Positions 1 through 12,584 of a DNA stretch of 64,000 bases are shown in pieces. Each line of letters starts with the position of its first letter. Position 1 is the first letter of the stretch. Origin of the DNA: Kuschelorhynchus macadamiae (Eukaryota > Arthropoda > Insecta > Coleoptera > Curculionidae); contig JAUTXW010000556.1 of NCBI GenBank assembly GCA_030620095.1, forward strand, positions 787,001 to 851,000, given 5' to 3'. Position numbers and translations under genes: made by a program. Below the pieces are notes generated by a model, which saw only the letters and a program-made list of their open reading frames with translations, made no database searches and was not told the origin of the DNA.

Positions 1-2335
1 TCTAGTAATTTTAAACCCTAAAGAAAAAATCTAGTACTTTATTAAAATCAATCATGAATCTTTTATATCTTTTGAAGTAGTCATATTTATAATTTTTATG
101 ATGCGAAGTAAAAAACCGCATGGAAAAACAGGTTTGAAATAGGCGCGCACTCTAAAAGCATTGTGATTGAAGGGATGAAGGGTGTAGAATGAGATACATA
201 TGTTCCAAAAAAAAATCGAGTGGATTTGCCAACCGTCGGGGAGTTTTTGTATTGAAAAATAATAAAATTATATATATTTTTTTAAGTGAATGTTCCAAGG
301 CATTTTTATTTTTAGTTGACTCTATACCGCATATCCTATCGTCTAAAATTGGAAAAAAAACCTAAAATGTTTGGGTTTATAAGACTAACGAGCACCGATT
401 TCAGATTTTATGTAATTTTTTTAAGCAATTTCCTATGAATAATAAAATCTAGTACTTTTTTCCAAAATGTACTTTTTCTGACTCTAATCTAGTACCCCAA
501 ACAATAAATTTCTGGCAACACTGGTTGTTGCTTTCCCTCTTTATAGGTTAATGCTAGGTGTCATTACTTTAAACTGTATGTAAAAGGCACATTAGATTAA
601 TTTCAGTCAAAAAGTGAAAATATAAATTATATAATTTCGGTACTAAATCCTACATGTACAATATACAAAAAACGGGTTGCTTTTCAATTTCGTTCAAACT
701 AAGGCTATCAGATTTTTGTTTGGGACGAGTTTCAGTTGAGAGTGCAAAAGTGCAAATTTATTGCTATGGCCAGTCTCGAATACTTTTTAGTCCCTTTATC
801 TAACTTGGCCCGCAGATCTGTCCCAAACATAATCGTAATAAAAAGAAGTATTCGAAATACTATAAATTCACTACAATAAAGAAAGTGCGTTTAAGAGTGG
901 TAAATGAAAATTTTAGTTAGGGAAAAATTCCAAACCTCACAGAGCTAGCCAACAAGTCTATTTTATTAGAAGTAATCGGCAAACTGTCAGTAGGATATCC
1001 CTTTTTGTGTGTTATTACATGATTTTATAATAAGTTTTACAACTTTTAGCTTTTAAATGAAAATTGTTAATTTTGAATTAGTGTTTATTCGTATATTTTC
1101 ATAATTTATATTTTTTGTCGCCATAAGCCTCTTCCATTAAATGTCAACATAGTAGATCCCTATGACCCTACAATTAATCAAACTTCTTATGGGAAAATGT
1201 TTGGCACTAGTATTAAAAAGGAAATTATACACAAGTAGAAAAGGGGGGCAATAATGATGTCCGCCTTATTGTACTTATAGCTGATGTATATCAGTATAAA
1301 AAATGTTCGAAAATTGGATAAGTTTTCTACTTATGTTACTAAATATGTCAATGTGTAAATGTTAAACCCAAATTCCGCTTAAACTAAGAATGATGATTTT
1401 CATCCCTAACTAATATCAACTAAGTTTGAAAAAAAACCTATAGGTAAGGTTCTTTTTAATTGTTGACAACGTTAACATTCCCTGATAAATTAAATAAAAA
1501 CTCAATAAAATGGCAGAGATCTTTACCTTTTTTAATTTTAAATTCTTTATTAATTAAAATAAGAAATTCAGTTTGGTTTTGTATTATCAAAGACAGATTA
1601 TACCCCATGTAGACGATTCATCTAACGTAAAATAAAATACCTCCTAAATGGATCCCAACTGTGTATTGGATTTTATATAGTTGGGGTCTATCGAGAGATT
1701 TCCGTGTAGCTCAGCGCTCCGAGTTGCGTGTGCGCCATGCACTGCATCGGATCGCTAAATTCGTTTACCTGCAACCGCCATAGAAAATAGAGAAAAACGC
1801 AGGACCTACAGGCTCAGTAAATAGCTCATTACTCACGGTAAAAACCTTCAATATTCCGTGAGTAGGCCATGATCGCACTATCGCCCGTAAGCAGCTGTCA
1901 AATACAAAATACAAACAAACTTTTTCGACTGGATAATAACAAGTTTTAGTAATTGTAAGTTTCACGATTCGAAAAACTAATCAACATATTTAGTAAAAAT
2001 GTCAAGTAATATGGTCGTAGGGAAAGTATAGTACGTAATGCGTGTTGTAAAGCAATTGCGCACTCGTGGAACTTTTTCATTCGTATGTAATATGCGTTTT
2101 ACAACACTCATTAATATATTATTATATATCGGTTATATTAACAAAATTTTTATATGGTATTTCTAAACAAGTTGACCTAAATCAAGCATGTGGCAACACT
2201 GAGACAAATACTTTTTTGTGCATTGTAATTAAAGGCGACACGAGCAGTTGATGTAGTTAATTTATTTATACTTTGATGGACTTTCTGTCCGAAAAATAAT
2301 CGGTCTTTGGTATTATATAAGAAGGGAAAACTTAC
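1..2335. other. AT-rich intergenic DNA, no gene seen
   Basis: No frame in this stretch has protein-family motifs. The heptamer TCTAGTA recurs near 1, 30, 447 and 488, which suggests a decayed repeat. The 66- and 61-codon frames near 1765 and 2066 look like chance open frames. Confidence 0.5.
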
Positions 2336-2339
2336 ATTT

Positions 2340-2610
2340 GGGTTTTATTTTAATTTAAATGTATAAAGAGTATTTGAAGTACTTTTGACAGCACCTCAAA
2401 TGCATTTGTATTTCAAGTATAATTTATAAATACCTCATATACTGTTCGGGATATATAGTACGAGATATAAAATACTCTTTAAGGAGTAATTGAAAGTCAA
2501 GTATATTGAAAAATCAAATGTAGTACAGTATTTCCTACACCATAACGTATTTGAAATATGTTATCCAAGTATTTTTCTTAAAGTAGTGACTGCTATGTTG
2601 GGCTCATGAG
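2340..2610. repeat. hAT-MITE-like segment rich in AAGTA/TACTT
   Basis: The segment is built from repeated words such as AAGTACTTTT, AAGTATTTTT and AAATACG. Its right edge, read on the minus strand, gives CAGTCACTACTTTAAG. This resembles internal sequence of short non-autonomous hAT elements and matches the style of the segment at 10.45 kb. I found no target duplication, so the family is an inference. Confidence 0.3.
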
Positions 2611-3975
2611 TAAGCTAGGCTTCTTCATACCAGCCTTCTTAGGTATCTTCTAGAATTTAAACAAAATTTGCGTCAAGATAACTTCAGAACGGCCAAATTT
2701 GCACAAAAAATATTCTAGGTCGGAAAACGTAAAAAAAATCATATTTTGAGAACACACAAACCGATAATAATCAAATTGAAAACAGCAAGAGCTAGGGTAG
2801 GTCTACCGATATTGAAAAATTGTAGAAGTCATTGGCGTAGAAACTTTTGTATTATATATTTAAAAGTAACGTAACATTTCGAAAAAGAATGAAACACGTC
2901 ATATTTACTTTATTTTTGTAGTCTACAAAATCCAGAATGGAGGGTAGCGCTAATATAGTTACCCCAAATGAAATAAAAATCAAGAAAGTTTAGATTTTTT
3001 AGCAAACGGTGAATTACGTCAGATGTCTTATATGACTGTTATACAGGGTAGCCCTAGAAATATGATGCAGCCGCTAAAATCGTTTTTTTATTTGTTTTAA
3101 AGCAATTGGTTAAAAAAACAAACGGTGAAACATGTATGTATATAATTCAGATTCAAGCGTCTCTTGTTTCCAACCTGCCCGATAGGGCAGGGATATCTAT
3201 ATCACTTGTTACATGCGCAAATCTAAGTTGGGGGCAAATAAATAAACAAATTTATTTTTCAAAAACTAAATATTAATCTAGTAATCTAGTAATCTACTTC
3301 AAGGAAAAGGTCCTTAACATTTCTTGGAGTGACCGAGTAGCTGATGTGAGACACAATTAATTATTGCATGTTATAAAAAAGGCACCCGCCCATCGTAAGA
3401 GCACACAAAATAACAATACCGCGTTGACAATATAATGGTCAATTTATAAAGACATTAGGAGTAAATTAAATCGCACAACCTAACATTTAGTACAACATTT
3501 TAAGTATCAGGCAAGGAGTAAAGACAAAAAACGGTCAATATTACAAATATAAGCCTTAGTTAATTACAGTATAAGGTTGTTAGGCCATAAATCAACTGAG
3601 AGAGACTGTTCTGATAAATTGCCGCTTCACGAACTAGTAGATACACTCGATTACGGACTGGGAAAAAAGCAATTCCATACCAACATGTTGGCAAAAAGAG
3701 ACTTAAACGTTATATTATTCAAGCGAGTTTGTAAAATAAGGAAATATCCTAGCATATTTATCGGTTTTCTTTTAGAGGATTTAATGACGATGAGTTTTTT
3801 ATTATTTGCCATCGAATGTCTGAAGGTTGATGTAAAGCGAGTGATGTTATTAATTTTTTTTAATAACAAACGCTTAGCATGATTAATATTAATTTAATTA
3901 TAATTCAGGCCGCGACTTATAAATCAAATTATTGTAGTAGGCCCTTGTTTCAGTTTTACTAAGTAAGTTTACTAA
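2611..3975. other. AT-rich intergenic DNA, no gene seen
   Basis: Non-coding in appearance. TATACAGGGTAGCCC at 3042 resembles a mariner-type MITE end, but I could not find a partner end. Confidence 0.4.
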
Positions 3976-5281
3976 ATACACTGCTGGAACTTCGAAGTGC
4001 ACCAAGAAAATGTTTACTGGAAATTCAAAATGAAATATTTTTAATTCGGATGACGATTTTGAGTTACGGTTTTCGGCCTTTGTTTGGCCAATTCCTAGAG
4101 TATGCAGCCCGATAAGATCAGCCTCAGGATTTCAACGCAACCGTCTTATACAGGGTGTTTTATAAAACCCTGTCATTTTTTGAAAAGTTTATTCGACCAG
4201 AACTCTTACTGTGAAAGATTTCTTATGCTCTTTGTGCAAGCAAAATAGTCTAGAGCTAGATACGAAAAAACAATTTGCAGCGGTTTTGAAATTTTTTCTT
4301 CCTTTTGCGACATAGGATTTTTTAGTGAAAATGATTTTTTAAAAATGGTCTGCTGAATAAAGCCCACTTATGGCAATCAGATTCAGTACGGTCTATCAGA
4401 TCATTAAAATTTCCACCATGAATATTTTATACAAGGTGCGCCAAAAGCTCTACCGAGTCTAAACGTTAACAATGTTGAATTTCTGCTCCGCAAGGTAGGT
4501 AGTATTCCAGATCCTTGTTACCGTAAGATACAGTTTAAATAAGTCTGGATAAGCAAAAATTTTATGTTAAACTATATTTTATTGGGAAAAAGAGAATTAT
4601 ATCAATGATAAAAGGTGGTTTATCATTTTTTATTAAAAAATCTGTTTTAAATTAAAGGCAATATCTGAAAGAACTAGAGCAAATTTCAAATGTAAAAGAC
4701 TGTTTCGGTAAAAATGTCGATTAATACTAAAACTGGCATTAGAAGCCACATCGAATTCAACATTGATAAAAAAACTAAACCCGACAAATCACTATTTAAC
4801 GTCCACCCCTTAGTTTTTGGTGAACCCGGTATACAATATTCATGTTGGAAAATTTAAGAATGTCAACCTTGTTCATAATCTAATGGATATACCTTTGATT
4901 ATCAGAAGTGGGCTTTGTTCAGCAGATTATTTTAAAAAATCAATTTTTCGAAAAAGTGTTGGAAAAAATTTCAAAATCGCTAGAAATTGTTTTTTCGTAC
5001 CTTATAGCTCTAGATTATTTTGGTTGGAAAAAGAAATCTTCCATACTAAAAATTCTGGTCGAACAAACTTTCAAAAAAATGATAGGGTCTTATATAACCG
5101 CCTGTATAAGAGGGTTGCTATGGTGTCCTGAGGCTGCCTCTATCGGGCTGAATACTATGGATATTGATCAAGCAAAAGCCGAAAAGCGCAACTCAAAATC
5201 ATCATCCGTATTGAAAATATTTCATTATGAATTTCCAGTAAAAAATTCTTTGGTGCACTTCGAAGTTCCAGCAGTTTATTA
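3976..5281. repeat. Long inverted repeat (arms ~525 bp), fold-back element
   Basis: The plus strand from 3976 to about 4500 is matched by the reverse complement of about 4755-5281. Shared blocks include CTGCTGGAACTTCGAAGTGC at the outer edges, CTTATACAGG near 4145 and 5105, TCTAGAGCTA, ACGAAAAAACAATTT, AAAGCCCACTT, CATGAATATT and CAATGTTGAATT, in the same order with small indels. The arms are clearly diverged, so this is not an assembly mirror artefact. The centre is about 250 bp. The two open frames at 4817-5414 lie in the right arm and match no family I know. A fold-back or long-TIR non-autonomous transposon is the likeliest explanation. Confidence 0.85.
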
Positions 5282-5701
5282 TTTTTCATTTCACATTATA
5301 ACAACCCATATAGTAAACACGAATGAATTAAGGGCGCACAGTTTTTCAAAAGACACTGGAAACCGTTCATTTTGCATTTATTTGTGCTACACAGGGTGTG
5401 TGGTAAATATATAGCTTGCTCTCGGGAGCATATAAGGAAAAAACTCTATTGTGTCCTAAATCCTAAAGTGCTCCTTAAAGGAGATACAGGGTCTCAAAAA
5501 GGTACCCAGCGGCTCGTTTAAACTGACTTATATAATTTAATGAAATTTTAATATTTTATAGGCCATAAAGTCTCATAAAACCATACCACAGAAAATGTAT
5601 TACATCATCAGGGAAGTCTGGAACGAACTTGCCACCACATTAATTTGGTCAAAATGTTTTCAGGTGTCATTAAATAATTTGGTCATTTATCTTTAACAAA
5701 G
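5282..5701. other. Short intergenic stretch, nothing recognised
   Basis: No coding or repeat signal beyond AT richness. Confidence 0.4.
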
Positions 5702-5709
5702 CTACTCTA

Positions 5710-6130
5710 TATATGGGATGGACAATTTATCGATATATCGATAGGTTATCGACATATCAAATAATAATAGGAAAATCAAAAAATATCAATATATTGATAG
5801 TTATCGTTATCAAATTATTAAATGGGTTGCACATTTATGAAGGTCAGCACTTTTTTTTTTCGCTGAGCATTATTAAATAAAAGTGAAGACTTTTGCTCCC
5901 TAAATTATTTGTAAGGACACTAAAATTATGATATAAATGTCAGGACCTTTTTTTCTCCTCGTTTTGATTATAGGACGTTCCCTCCTTAAAAATGTCTCCC
6001 AAAACCACGTTTGTCGTAACTATCGATAGATAGCAATAAAATATCGATAGGTATTTATCGATAACTAAAATGTATCAAGTATTTTTTACCTATCACCTAT
6101 CGAGAGGTAAAATCTATTAATCCATCATCT
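5710..6130. mobile_element. 421-bp hAT-type MITE with perfect 8-bp target duplication
   Basis: The octamer CTACTCTA occurs at 5702-5709 and again at 6131-6138, directly flanking the element. Imperfect inverted ends (GGATGGACAATTTATCGAT on the left, GATGGATTAATAGATTT on the right read on the minus strand) lead into clusters of TATCGATA and ATCGATAGG at both edges. An 8-bp duplication is what hAT-superfamily transposition leaves. There is no coding capacity inside, so it is non-autonomous. Confidence 0.65.
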
Positions 6131-6300
6131 CTACTCTACATTTGTTTTGATAAAATTAGCCGTTTTCCACAAAAAAATCAAGTTTTTGTACAACATCTTA
6201 TTAAAACCATAAATCAGAATACTACAATAGAACACCAGTCTTTTGTTTCATTGATTGAGTACACAAGAATTAAGTAATACAAAGGTTTATAGTTAACGAG

Positions 6301-6715
6301 TGGGTGGGGATTATTGGGAATCATCTCATTGAACCATTCTTTTCTGAAGAAAGATTAAATGGTACCTTGTATTTGCAATTCTTGCAACAAAACTTAAACG
6401 GTTTATTACAAAAAGTGCCTATGGAAATTAGAAATCAAATGTAGTTTATGCACGACGTTGCACCGCCCCATTTTAACAATATAGGTCGTCATCACTTCAA
6501 ATACTTTTGGTGATCGATAGGTTGAGGTAAGCCTATTTCATTCCTCCTCCCAACATTACTCCATTGGATTTCTTTTTATGGGAAAATTTTAAGAGGTTTT
6601 TATATCCGAAGTCAGTTCATATCAGGGAAGACAATATAGAAAGAATTACACACCATTAGAACGAAATTCGAGACAATCCTGCAGGAGTGTTGTCTCAAGT
6701 ACAAGAACACTAGGC
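6301..6715 (+). pseudogene. Tc1/mariner-superfamily (DDE) transposase relic, C-terminal half
   Basis: From 6301 the frame reads WVGIIGNHLIEPFF..RLNG, then QFLQQNLNGLL..VP..IR, a stop codon, then FMHDVAPPHF. After a frameshift near 6530 it continues as TPLDFFLW..FKRFLY and IERITHH. These correspond to the WxGIIG, HDGAPxHF and TPLDFFLWG blocks of an insect transposase family in the Tc1/mariner/IS630 superfamily, where the two D residues belong to the catalytic triad. Stops, a frameshift and the missing N-terminal DNA-binding part mean it cannot be functional. The family assignment is from memory of these motifs. Confidence 0.75.
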
Positions 6716-9700
6716 GCCCGTTTTCAAAAAACCGCTCAAGTAAACAAGAAGGTGACGTTTCTACATTTTTAACATTCTTCTTTTTTTTTCTCTTAAGCTA
6801 CCATCAACCACCAAAAGTTTTTTCGTGCGATACACTTCCATTCGAAAATGTATAAGAATAAATTATTCTTGCCTTCACAACGGCCCAGTGCTTGTCCACA
6901 AGATAGAGGCATGTTAGTGGATTGTATCCGATTGGTTATTGTGTTTAAATAGCTTATTTTAATAAACTTTTCTCAACTGAAAGTGACGTTATAAGAAAGG
7001 AAAAACTAAAAATATAGGAAGATAAATACGTGTTAAATTTGTTTTACAATACGACAGACCGTTTATGTTTTACGGCGACTCAAATTGTTATGTTTCCATC
7101 GTCACTATGCCAAAAATAGGGGGTATTAGGAAAAATGTATTGAATCTTGGACAGAATGCGGAAAACTAAAAAAGGAAAGTTTAGCACGTAGCCCCATAGG
7201 ATGTCTTGAGACGTCCTGTATAGTAATAAATGTTTCAAAGATATGGTGAAAATATAAACAAAATCGACATGAAATATTAAATTTTTTCCACCCCCTTATT
7301 AATATAATATAATGAGTTTCATATAGAATCAATATTGTGATCGCGAAACCTCTGCAAAAAATATGAGTTGGCCATGTTTTATAGTCCTTACAATACGAAA
7401 GACAGATTATTTAACAATTGATGTCTGTATGTATGTAACCAAAATTTGCATTTATGATCATTTGAGGATTAGACTGATCAATTTTTTAACAAAAAAAGAA
7501 ATAAAAGCAATGTCTGGTATCGATAAGATTTTAGGTGTCACGGTTCATGGATGTATTTTCTCGATATTAAGGGTTAAAATTAAAAAAGAAAGGGTATTTT
7601 GAAAACGCAGATATCGATTGGATTCAAATTCAGAATAAAAACAGTTTCAGGAAATAATATACAAATATATCATTGCGAGAGATAGTCAATATTTTTTGTA
7701 AGTATGTATCTAAAAAACAAGCAAATCTTAACGCTTCACAATACAATTTCAGTTCGTAAGGTAGATGTGGAAGTTAATATTGTGATTGCCTTAAGTGAAG
7801 AGAAGGAAAGTTTTAAAGTCTTGCAGATTAGAGAAAAAGAGAGAGACCTGTGCTGTTAACAGCTATTATAACAGGGAAACTCTGGGAATAAAAAAGCGAA
7901 CAAAGTTGGAGGTACTTGAGTTTTGTAGATAAATAATAAAGAGATCCTATAGTAGTGTCAGTGGGCTTGAACTATGTTGTATTGAACGAAAGACCACTAT
8001 GACGATTCTTGAGAGATATGTTTCCTGACAATCTCAGAACCATTTTTTCACTTAGAGTAAAATCTGAAAATTAGTTTTTTTTTTAAGTTAATTTTAAGGT
8101 TTTTATAGCTATTTTACTGATGCAAATGAAAGTATAATACCTATTTGTTTACAGAAAATATAATATGATCTTATATAACAATAATAATATGAAAATACAT
8201 CTTAATTTTCCATCAATACGGACCGTATTTTTAGCTTTAGTACTTATATACGCTATAATATTTCCATAAATACATGTGAATCACATAGAGAATTTTCAAA
8301 GAAATTCATTATTAACACATATATATTTAAATTCATAATCAAATATGTAGTACAGATACATAAACAACTCTGTTATTTTCACACATGAAGACTGTTGTAT
8401 TCACATATAGCTTTTAAAAATTATTCCACACTCGAGGTGAGTTTCACGAACCTTGTATTTACTTCATATGGGTTGAGGTCAGAGTGCACTAATCGGCCAG
8501 TCTGCTCATTGTAATAGTCCATTTCGATCCGAAATTTTCGACAGAACTATAGAACATGGTAAAAAAATTCGTGGATTTTTGGAATAAAGCTTATATCCAG
8601 GCTCTTACTTAAATCCAAATACCTTATGCAAAAATCATTAATATAGTCCTCGAAATTTGGTCTAAGAAGTTAGAAAAGCAAGTCAGTAAGCAAAACATCT
8701 AACATATGGCAGCTATCCCAAACTAGATTCTTCAGTAATAATGTCAGTTCTCTCGTTGGGTCCCTATTTTCTTTGGATTTTGATAATCTGCGCTTCAGCA
8801 ATGTATTAACATCTTGTGCCAATAAATGCCATTCTGAAGGAAGAACTATTTCAATGACTTTCATATTCTCTCATTAATATTAATGAGTCACTAATTTACA
8901 GGGAATAAGAATATGAAAGACATTCAATCAATTATTTGTCCGAAATTTCACTTATTGGCTGAGAGTTTGTTCAAACACAAAACATCACAATTAGATAAAT
9001 TTAGTCAACATTGATCTGCAAAATAGTGGTGGTCTTTCGTTCGATATAAGGCACTTTCAAGGCCTTCGTGCTCTATAAAACAGAGACAAATCGTCCATAA
9101 TCCAACGAGGCACAAGTAAGATATGCTTCCTTGCGAGGGGAACCACTGTGGACGTTGGTGTACAAAAGCAGAAAAAATAAAAAGAAGTATCGAGATATTA
9201 CGGAAGTGTCAGGGATAGTAAGTGCACAAAATGTAAGGCAATGGTTTTCTCCTTGTTTCATTTTGGATTTTGGAAAATCAGTTGACTAGATAGCTCTTCA
9301 CTGGATAGTTAAGAATGTTAAGGCTTACAGGAAAGGCTGCTCCACATATATTAGAAAAAAACTCAAGACCTCATTTGTGATGTATAAAGTGTATACAAGT
9401 TATTAAAAAAAAAGTAGCTCCGTACTCGAAAAGGAAAAATCCAGTTTTTTAGGGGGCGCCATATCAATTAATGTGATATGATCATTCTAGCAAATATCCT
9501 GTTAAGGGACTAAATTTTAGGAATGAATAACAAAAAACAGTAAATTTTGGAAATATAACCTTTAATTAAATATATCATATCTTAAAAACATGTACGCCAA
9601 AGTCTGAAACCGAAAACTTTTCATAACTAAAATATAATACATGGATCTACTGTAAAAAGGGTTAGTTTTAGATTGCGCAATCTTTTGTCAGGCTGTTTGG

Positions 9701-10445
9701 ACAAGTTATATGTGGCAATTACCCTCATCGAAAAGTAGTATTTTTTTGTCCTGATGATAGTATTTTCGGAAAGAAAAAACTATGAAGTTAATTATTTTGT
9801 AATAAAACATCAACCTTTTCTTCATATGTAGGAATAGGTTCATCACCGACAAACGTAAAACCATTTACTAACAATTATTACTGACACAAAAAGTTAAAAG
9901 AAATTGATACAAAAATTGGCCCTTTAGTGATCTGTACTCATTTAGTGAAAGTCATCTCTAATAAAAAGATTTACTACCTTAAGTTACTCATGGGTAAACA
10001 CCATATTACTTTTTCTTGCGCATTGTTTCTTTGTTCAAATTCAATTATCTGCTTAAAGAACCTTCGAGATCTTCTAATAACTACGAACATTAAGAAAATT
10101 AATTTAATACTTTATAGCTATAATAACAGAATTTAATTACATTAAGTTAATGACACTGAGATATGCGTAGTATATCTAGTATATATGTCAAAGCTTCAAT
10201 GTCGCAGAACTGAATGAAATAAAAACGTTGACCACTTCCGTCGTTTTTACTCCTCGGTGGTCTGTTAACATTACTTGAGGTGGGCACAGGTTAGTATCTT
10301 TAATATTTATATATTGTGTCTCAAATTTGGAGTTAGTTATTGGAGGAATTTTCACACATTTTTCAACAACCAGTGTAACTTCAATCGAAATTTTGGGTAG
10401 ACATACTGGGGCAAAACATTTTATCGGTCTAATGGGAGTTGTTAT
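6716..10445. other. AT-rich intergenic DNA, no gene seen
   Basis: About 3.7 kb with only short chance frames (7126, 7363, 8670, 9073, 9927). No domain motif, RNA gene or clear repeat was recognised. Confidence 0.45.
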
Positions 10446-10451
10446 TAGTAC

Positions 10452-10640
10452 TACTACTACAGAGCAGGGCGTAGTTAATTACTAAAGTAGTTTAACTACG
10501 CAATTTACTACTTTTTAAAAAAAGTAGTTGTACTTAAAATACTTTCCATTTTTAAGTATATTTTTCTCGAAATACTTAAATACGTTATGTGGTTCAAATA
10601 CTTTTCATAATCAAACTAGTTCTAACATTATTTAAACTAT
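10452..10640 (+). repeat. hAT-MITE-like end
   Basis: AGCAGGGCGTAGTTAATTAC is followed by repeated GTAGTTTAACTAC, TTTACTACTTTTT and AAATACTT words. This is typical of short hAT-derived elements, whose ends often start CAGGG. The second end and a target duplication were not found. Confidence 0.35.
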
Positions 10641-11785
10641 TAAAAATAGTTGAAAGTTCAAAATTGTGTGTGTAGTGTAAGTCTGTGTAAATATAATTAA
10701 AAATAATATCTGTTATTATAAGTACAATATTTTCGAGGCCCTCTCTTCTTTCTCCCGACTTCGGTACAGGTAATCAGGGTAGTGTCGTTATATGTAGGAT
10801 TGTTTGCTTATTTGTTTATTAGAGTTTAAGCCATCATAGTACTCTAATTCTAAGATCCGTGACCCAAACGACTAAACCGATTTAGTAAAATGAGGTGTTA
10901 AATGATCCGTATTGATTGCGCCATAATTTTATTTTAATTAAAAACTAAAGGTCACAAAACGTTGAAGAAATGACATACTGATATTTATTAACCATATTTT
11001 CCTTTAAAAATCATGCAGTAAATAGTGAGGAAATTTTTTAAGTCCAAAGTAAATCATAAAATAAGTTTATCAAAAATCTTTAGTTTTTTCCAAAACAAAA
11101 TCTTAAACAGTTACACTTGCCTCTTGTATACGAATACTATTTTATCTGTTACTAGCTCTCTAAAAAATAAGATCTATTAATAAAATTTGGTACGAGAGGT
11201 GTCTTTTAAATGCTGTATTGCTGCCCTCGATTTCCTTCAAATTGTGTTAAAAAATAAAGTGTCACAAGGGAATGAAATAATACAAAGATAATATCGAGCT
11301 AACAAATTGTTTAAAAATCAATTTTAAAAAACTACCTATCCGACTGACTGACGGCCTATAAAATGATTAAAATATCGTTATCAAAAAACCACTAACCCCA
11401 TTAAATTCAAATTTTGCACAAAAATTAAGTGTCATAAAGGGGGTGAAATTTTGGTGTGAATCCAAAATGGCGGAATTATAAAATATTTAGAAATCTCTTT
11501 ATCGAAGAAAATAGTAAAATTATATATTTTTATAAATACGACTATAAAAGTAAAATTGCTAACAATTAATCATATTATCATATTTGATTTGATAGAAGTA
11601 ATGTTTAGCATATGTTTTTCTTTTTTTTAAGGAATTAGGAATTGACTGGCATAATCAAAAATTAACATAAAATATAACAAAAATTAAAAAAAAATAAAAT
11701 TTTAAATTAAATGGTATACTGAAAAATCGAAGCAATAATTTTATGTGAGATATTCTCCCGAAAACTCTTAATTCCCCCAGGAGAA
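10641..11785. other. AT-rich intergenic DNA with a decayed repeat tail
   Basis: Around 11330-11480 the words CCGACTGACTGACGG, TTTTGCACAAAAATTAAG and CCAAAATGGCGG recall the composite repeat family at 41.8 and 55.3 kb. No gene was seen. Confidence 0.35.
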
Positions 11786-11789
11786 TTAA

Positions 11790-11990
11790 GAGTTACTTTG
11801 GAGAATATTGCAAAAATACATCGGCAAACTCAAAAACAGAAAAAATATTATCTTCATTCCTAGTGAAGGTGATAAAAGGAAATCGTGGTTTGAAGCAAAT
11901 AAACGAGTCTTTTCAAATAGCAAAACTCGGTTTTACTGTTGTGAGGATCATTTTAACGTGAGCTCCAGAACTTTTTTTTTATGTAACAAT
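11790..11990 (+). pseudogene. THAP-type zinc-finger relic
   Basis: The frame opening near 11808 reads IIFIPSEGDKRKSWFEANKR and then TRFYCCEDHF. This matches the middle and end of a THAP finger (FxxPxxxxRRxxW, CxxH near the end). The N-terminal CxxC half appears only in the +1 frame (KNTSANSK), so a frameshift separates the zinc ligands, and the frame stops at 12017. THAP fingers occur in P-element and Kolobok transposases and in host DNA-binding proteins. No adjoining catalytic domain was recognised, so the source is open. Confidence 0.55.
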
Positions 11991-12017
11991 ATAATTGCTG
12001 GAAATCAGGTTTTTTAA

Positions 12018-12511
12018 CCAAAATGTTGCTTACATTAATCTACATATAATTTCAAAATATTTCTATTATCGTTAGTGGTCTAAAAATATTTTGTATTATC
12101 CTAAACGACAGTTTATTCCAATACAGTATGATAAACGCCAATTTGTTACCGCCAAATGATTATAAACACCCTTACGATATTCTTTCTGACGCTTTAGATA
12201 CTTTTTTTACTTCCTAATGACAAAACAAGGCGAAATATTATTAGAATATTTTCATTACTAACACGGGTTCGCGGTGAATTTTGCAGGTGCAGGTGGGACA
12301 AGCTATTAAAAGAGTGTGTTACAGATTGTTTTGAATGAAGATATTTTTTATTTTTGGTAATTTCATATTTGAGTTTAAAAACCATAATAATATTATAAGG
12401 GTCACATTTTAAAATGATATGATTAAAATAAAGAATAGAAGTATTTTATCAGTTTATTTTTAAACTGTGAAATATATCTTTAGAAATATTTATAATCAAC
12501 AGCAAAAATTA
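12018..12511. other. Intergenic, nothing recognised apart from a T-run
   Basis: AT-rich. A TTTTT run on the minus strand, plus coordinates about 12504-12508, lies just past the 3' end of the tRNA-like gene and would serve as a Pol III terminator. Confidence 0.4.
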
Positions 12512-12584
12512 TGGTACGAGCGAGGATCGAACCCGCACCTCTGGATCACTTGTCCATCGCTCTAACCAATTGCGCTATCGTACC
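12512..12584 (-). tRNA. tRNA-like gene (possible Thr-AGT), atypical anticodon loop
   Basis: Read on the minus strand, 73 nt fold as a cloverleaf. The acceptor stem GGTACGA/TCGTACC is perfect, the D stem is GCGC/GAGC-like, the anticodon stem holds TGGA/TCCA, and the T arm is GCGGG-TTCGATC-CTCGC with discriminator A. The internal promoter boxes (TAGCGCAATTGG and GGTTCGATCC) are present and a T5 run follows within about 5 nt. The seven-nt anticodon loop is CAAGTGA. Anticodon AGT would mean threonine, but position 33 is A where tRNAs almost always have U. It may be a tRNA pseudogene, a tRNA-derived SINE head, or a divergent tRNA. No intron is seen. Confidence 0.65.

Noticed and set aside
4908..5414. 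168-codon plus frame
   Set aside because: It lies across the right arm of the inverted repeat and runs past its edge. No domain, and it is not conserved in the left arm.
8670..8864. 64-codon minus frame
   Set aside because: No domain, start context or neighbouring exon. Treated as a chance frame.
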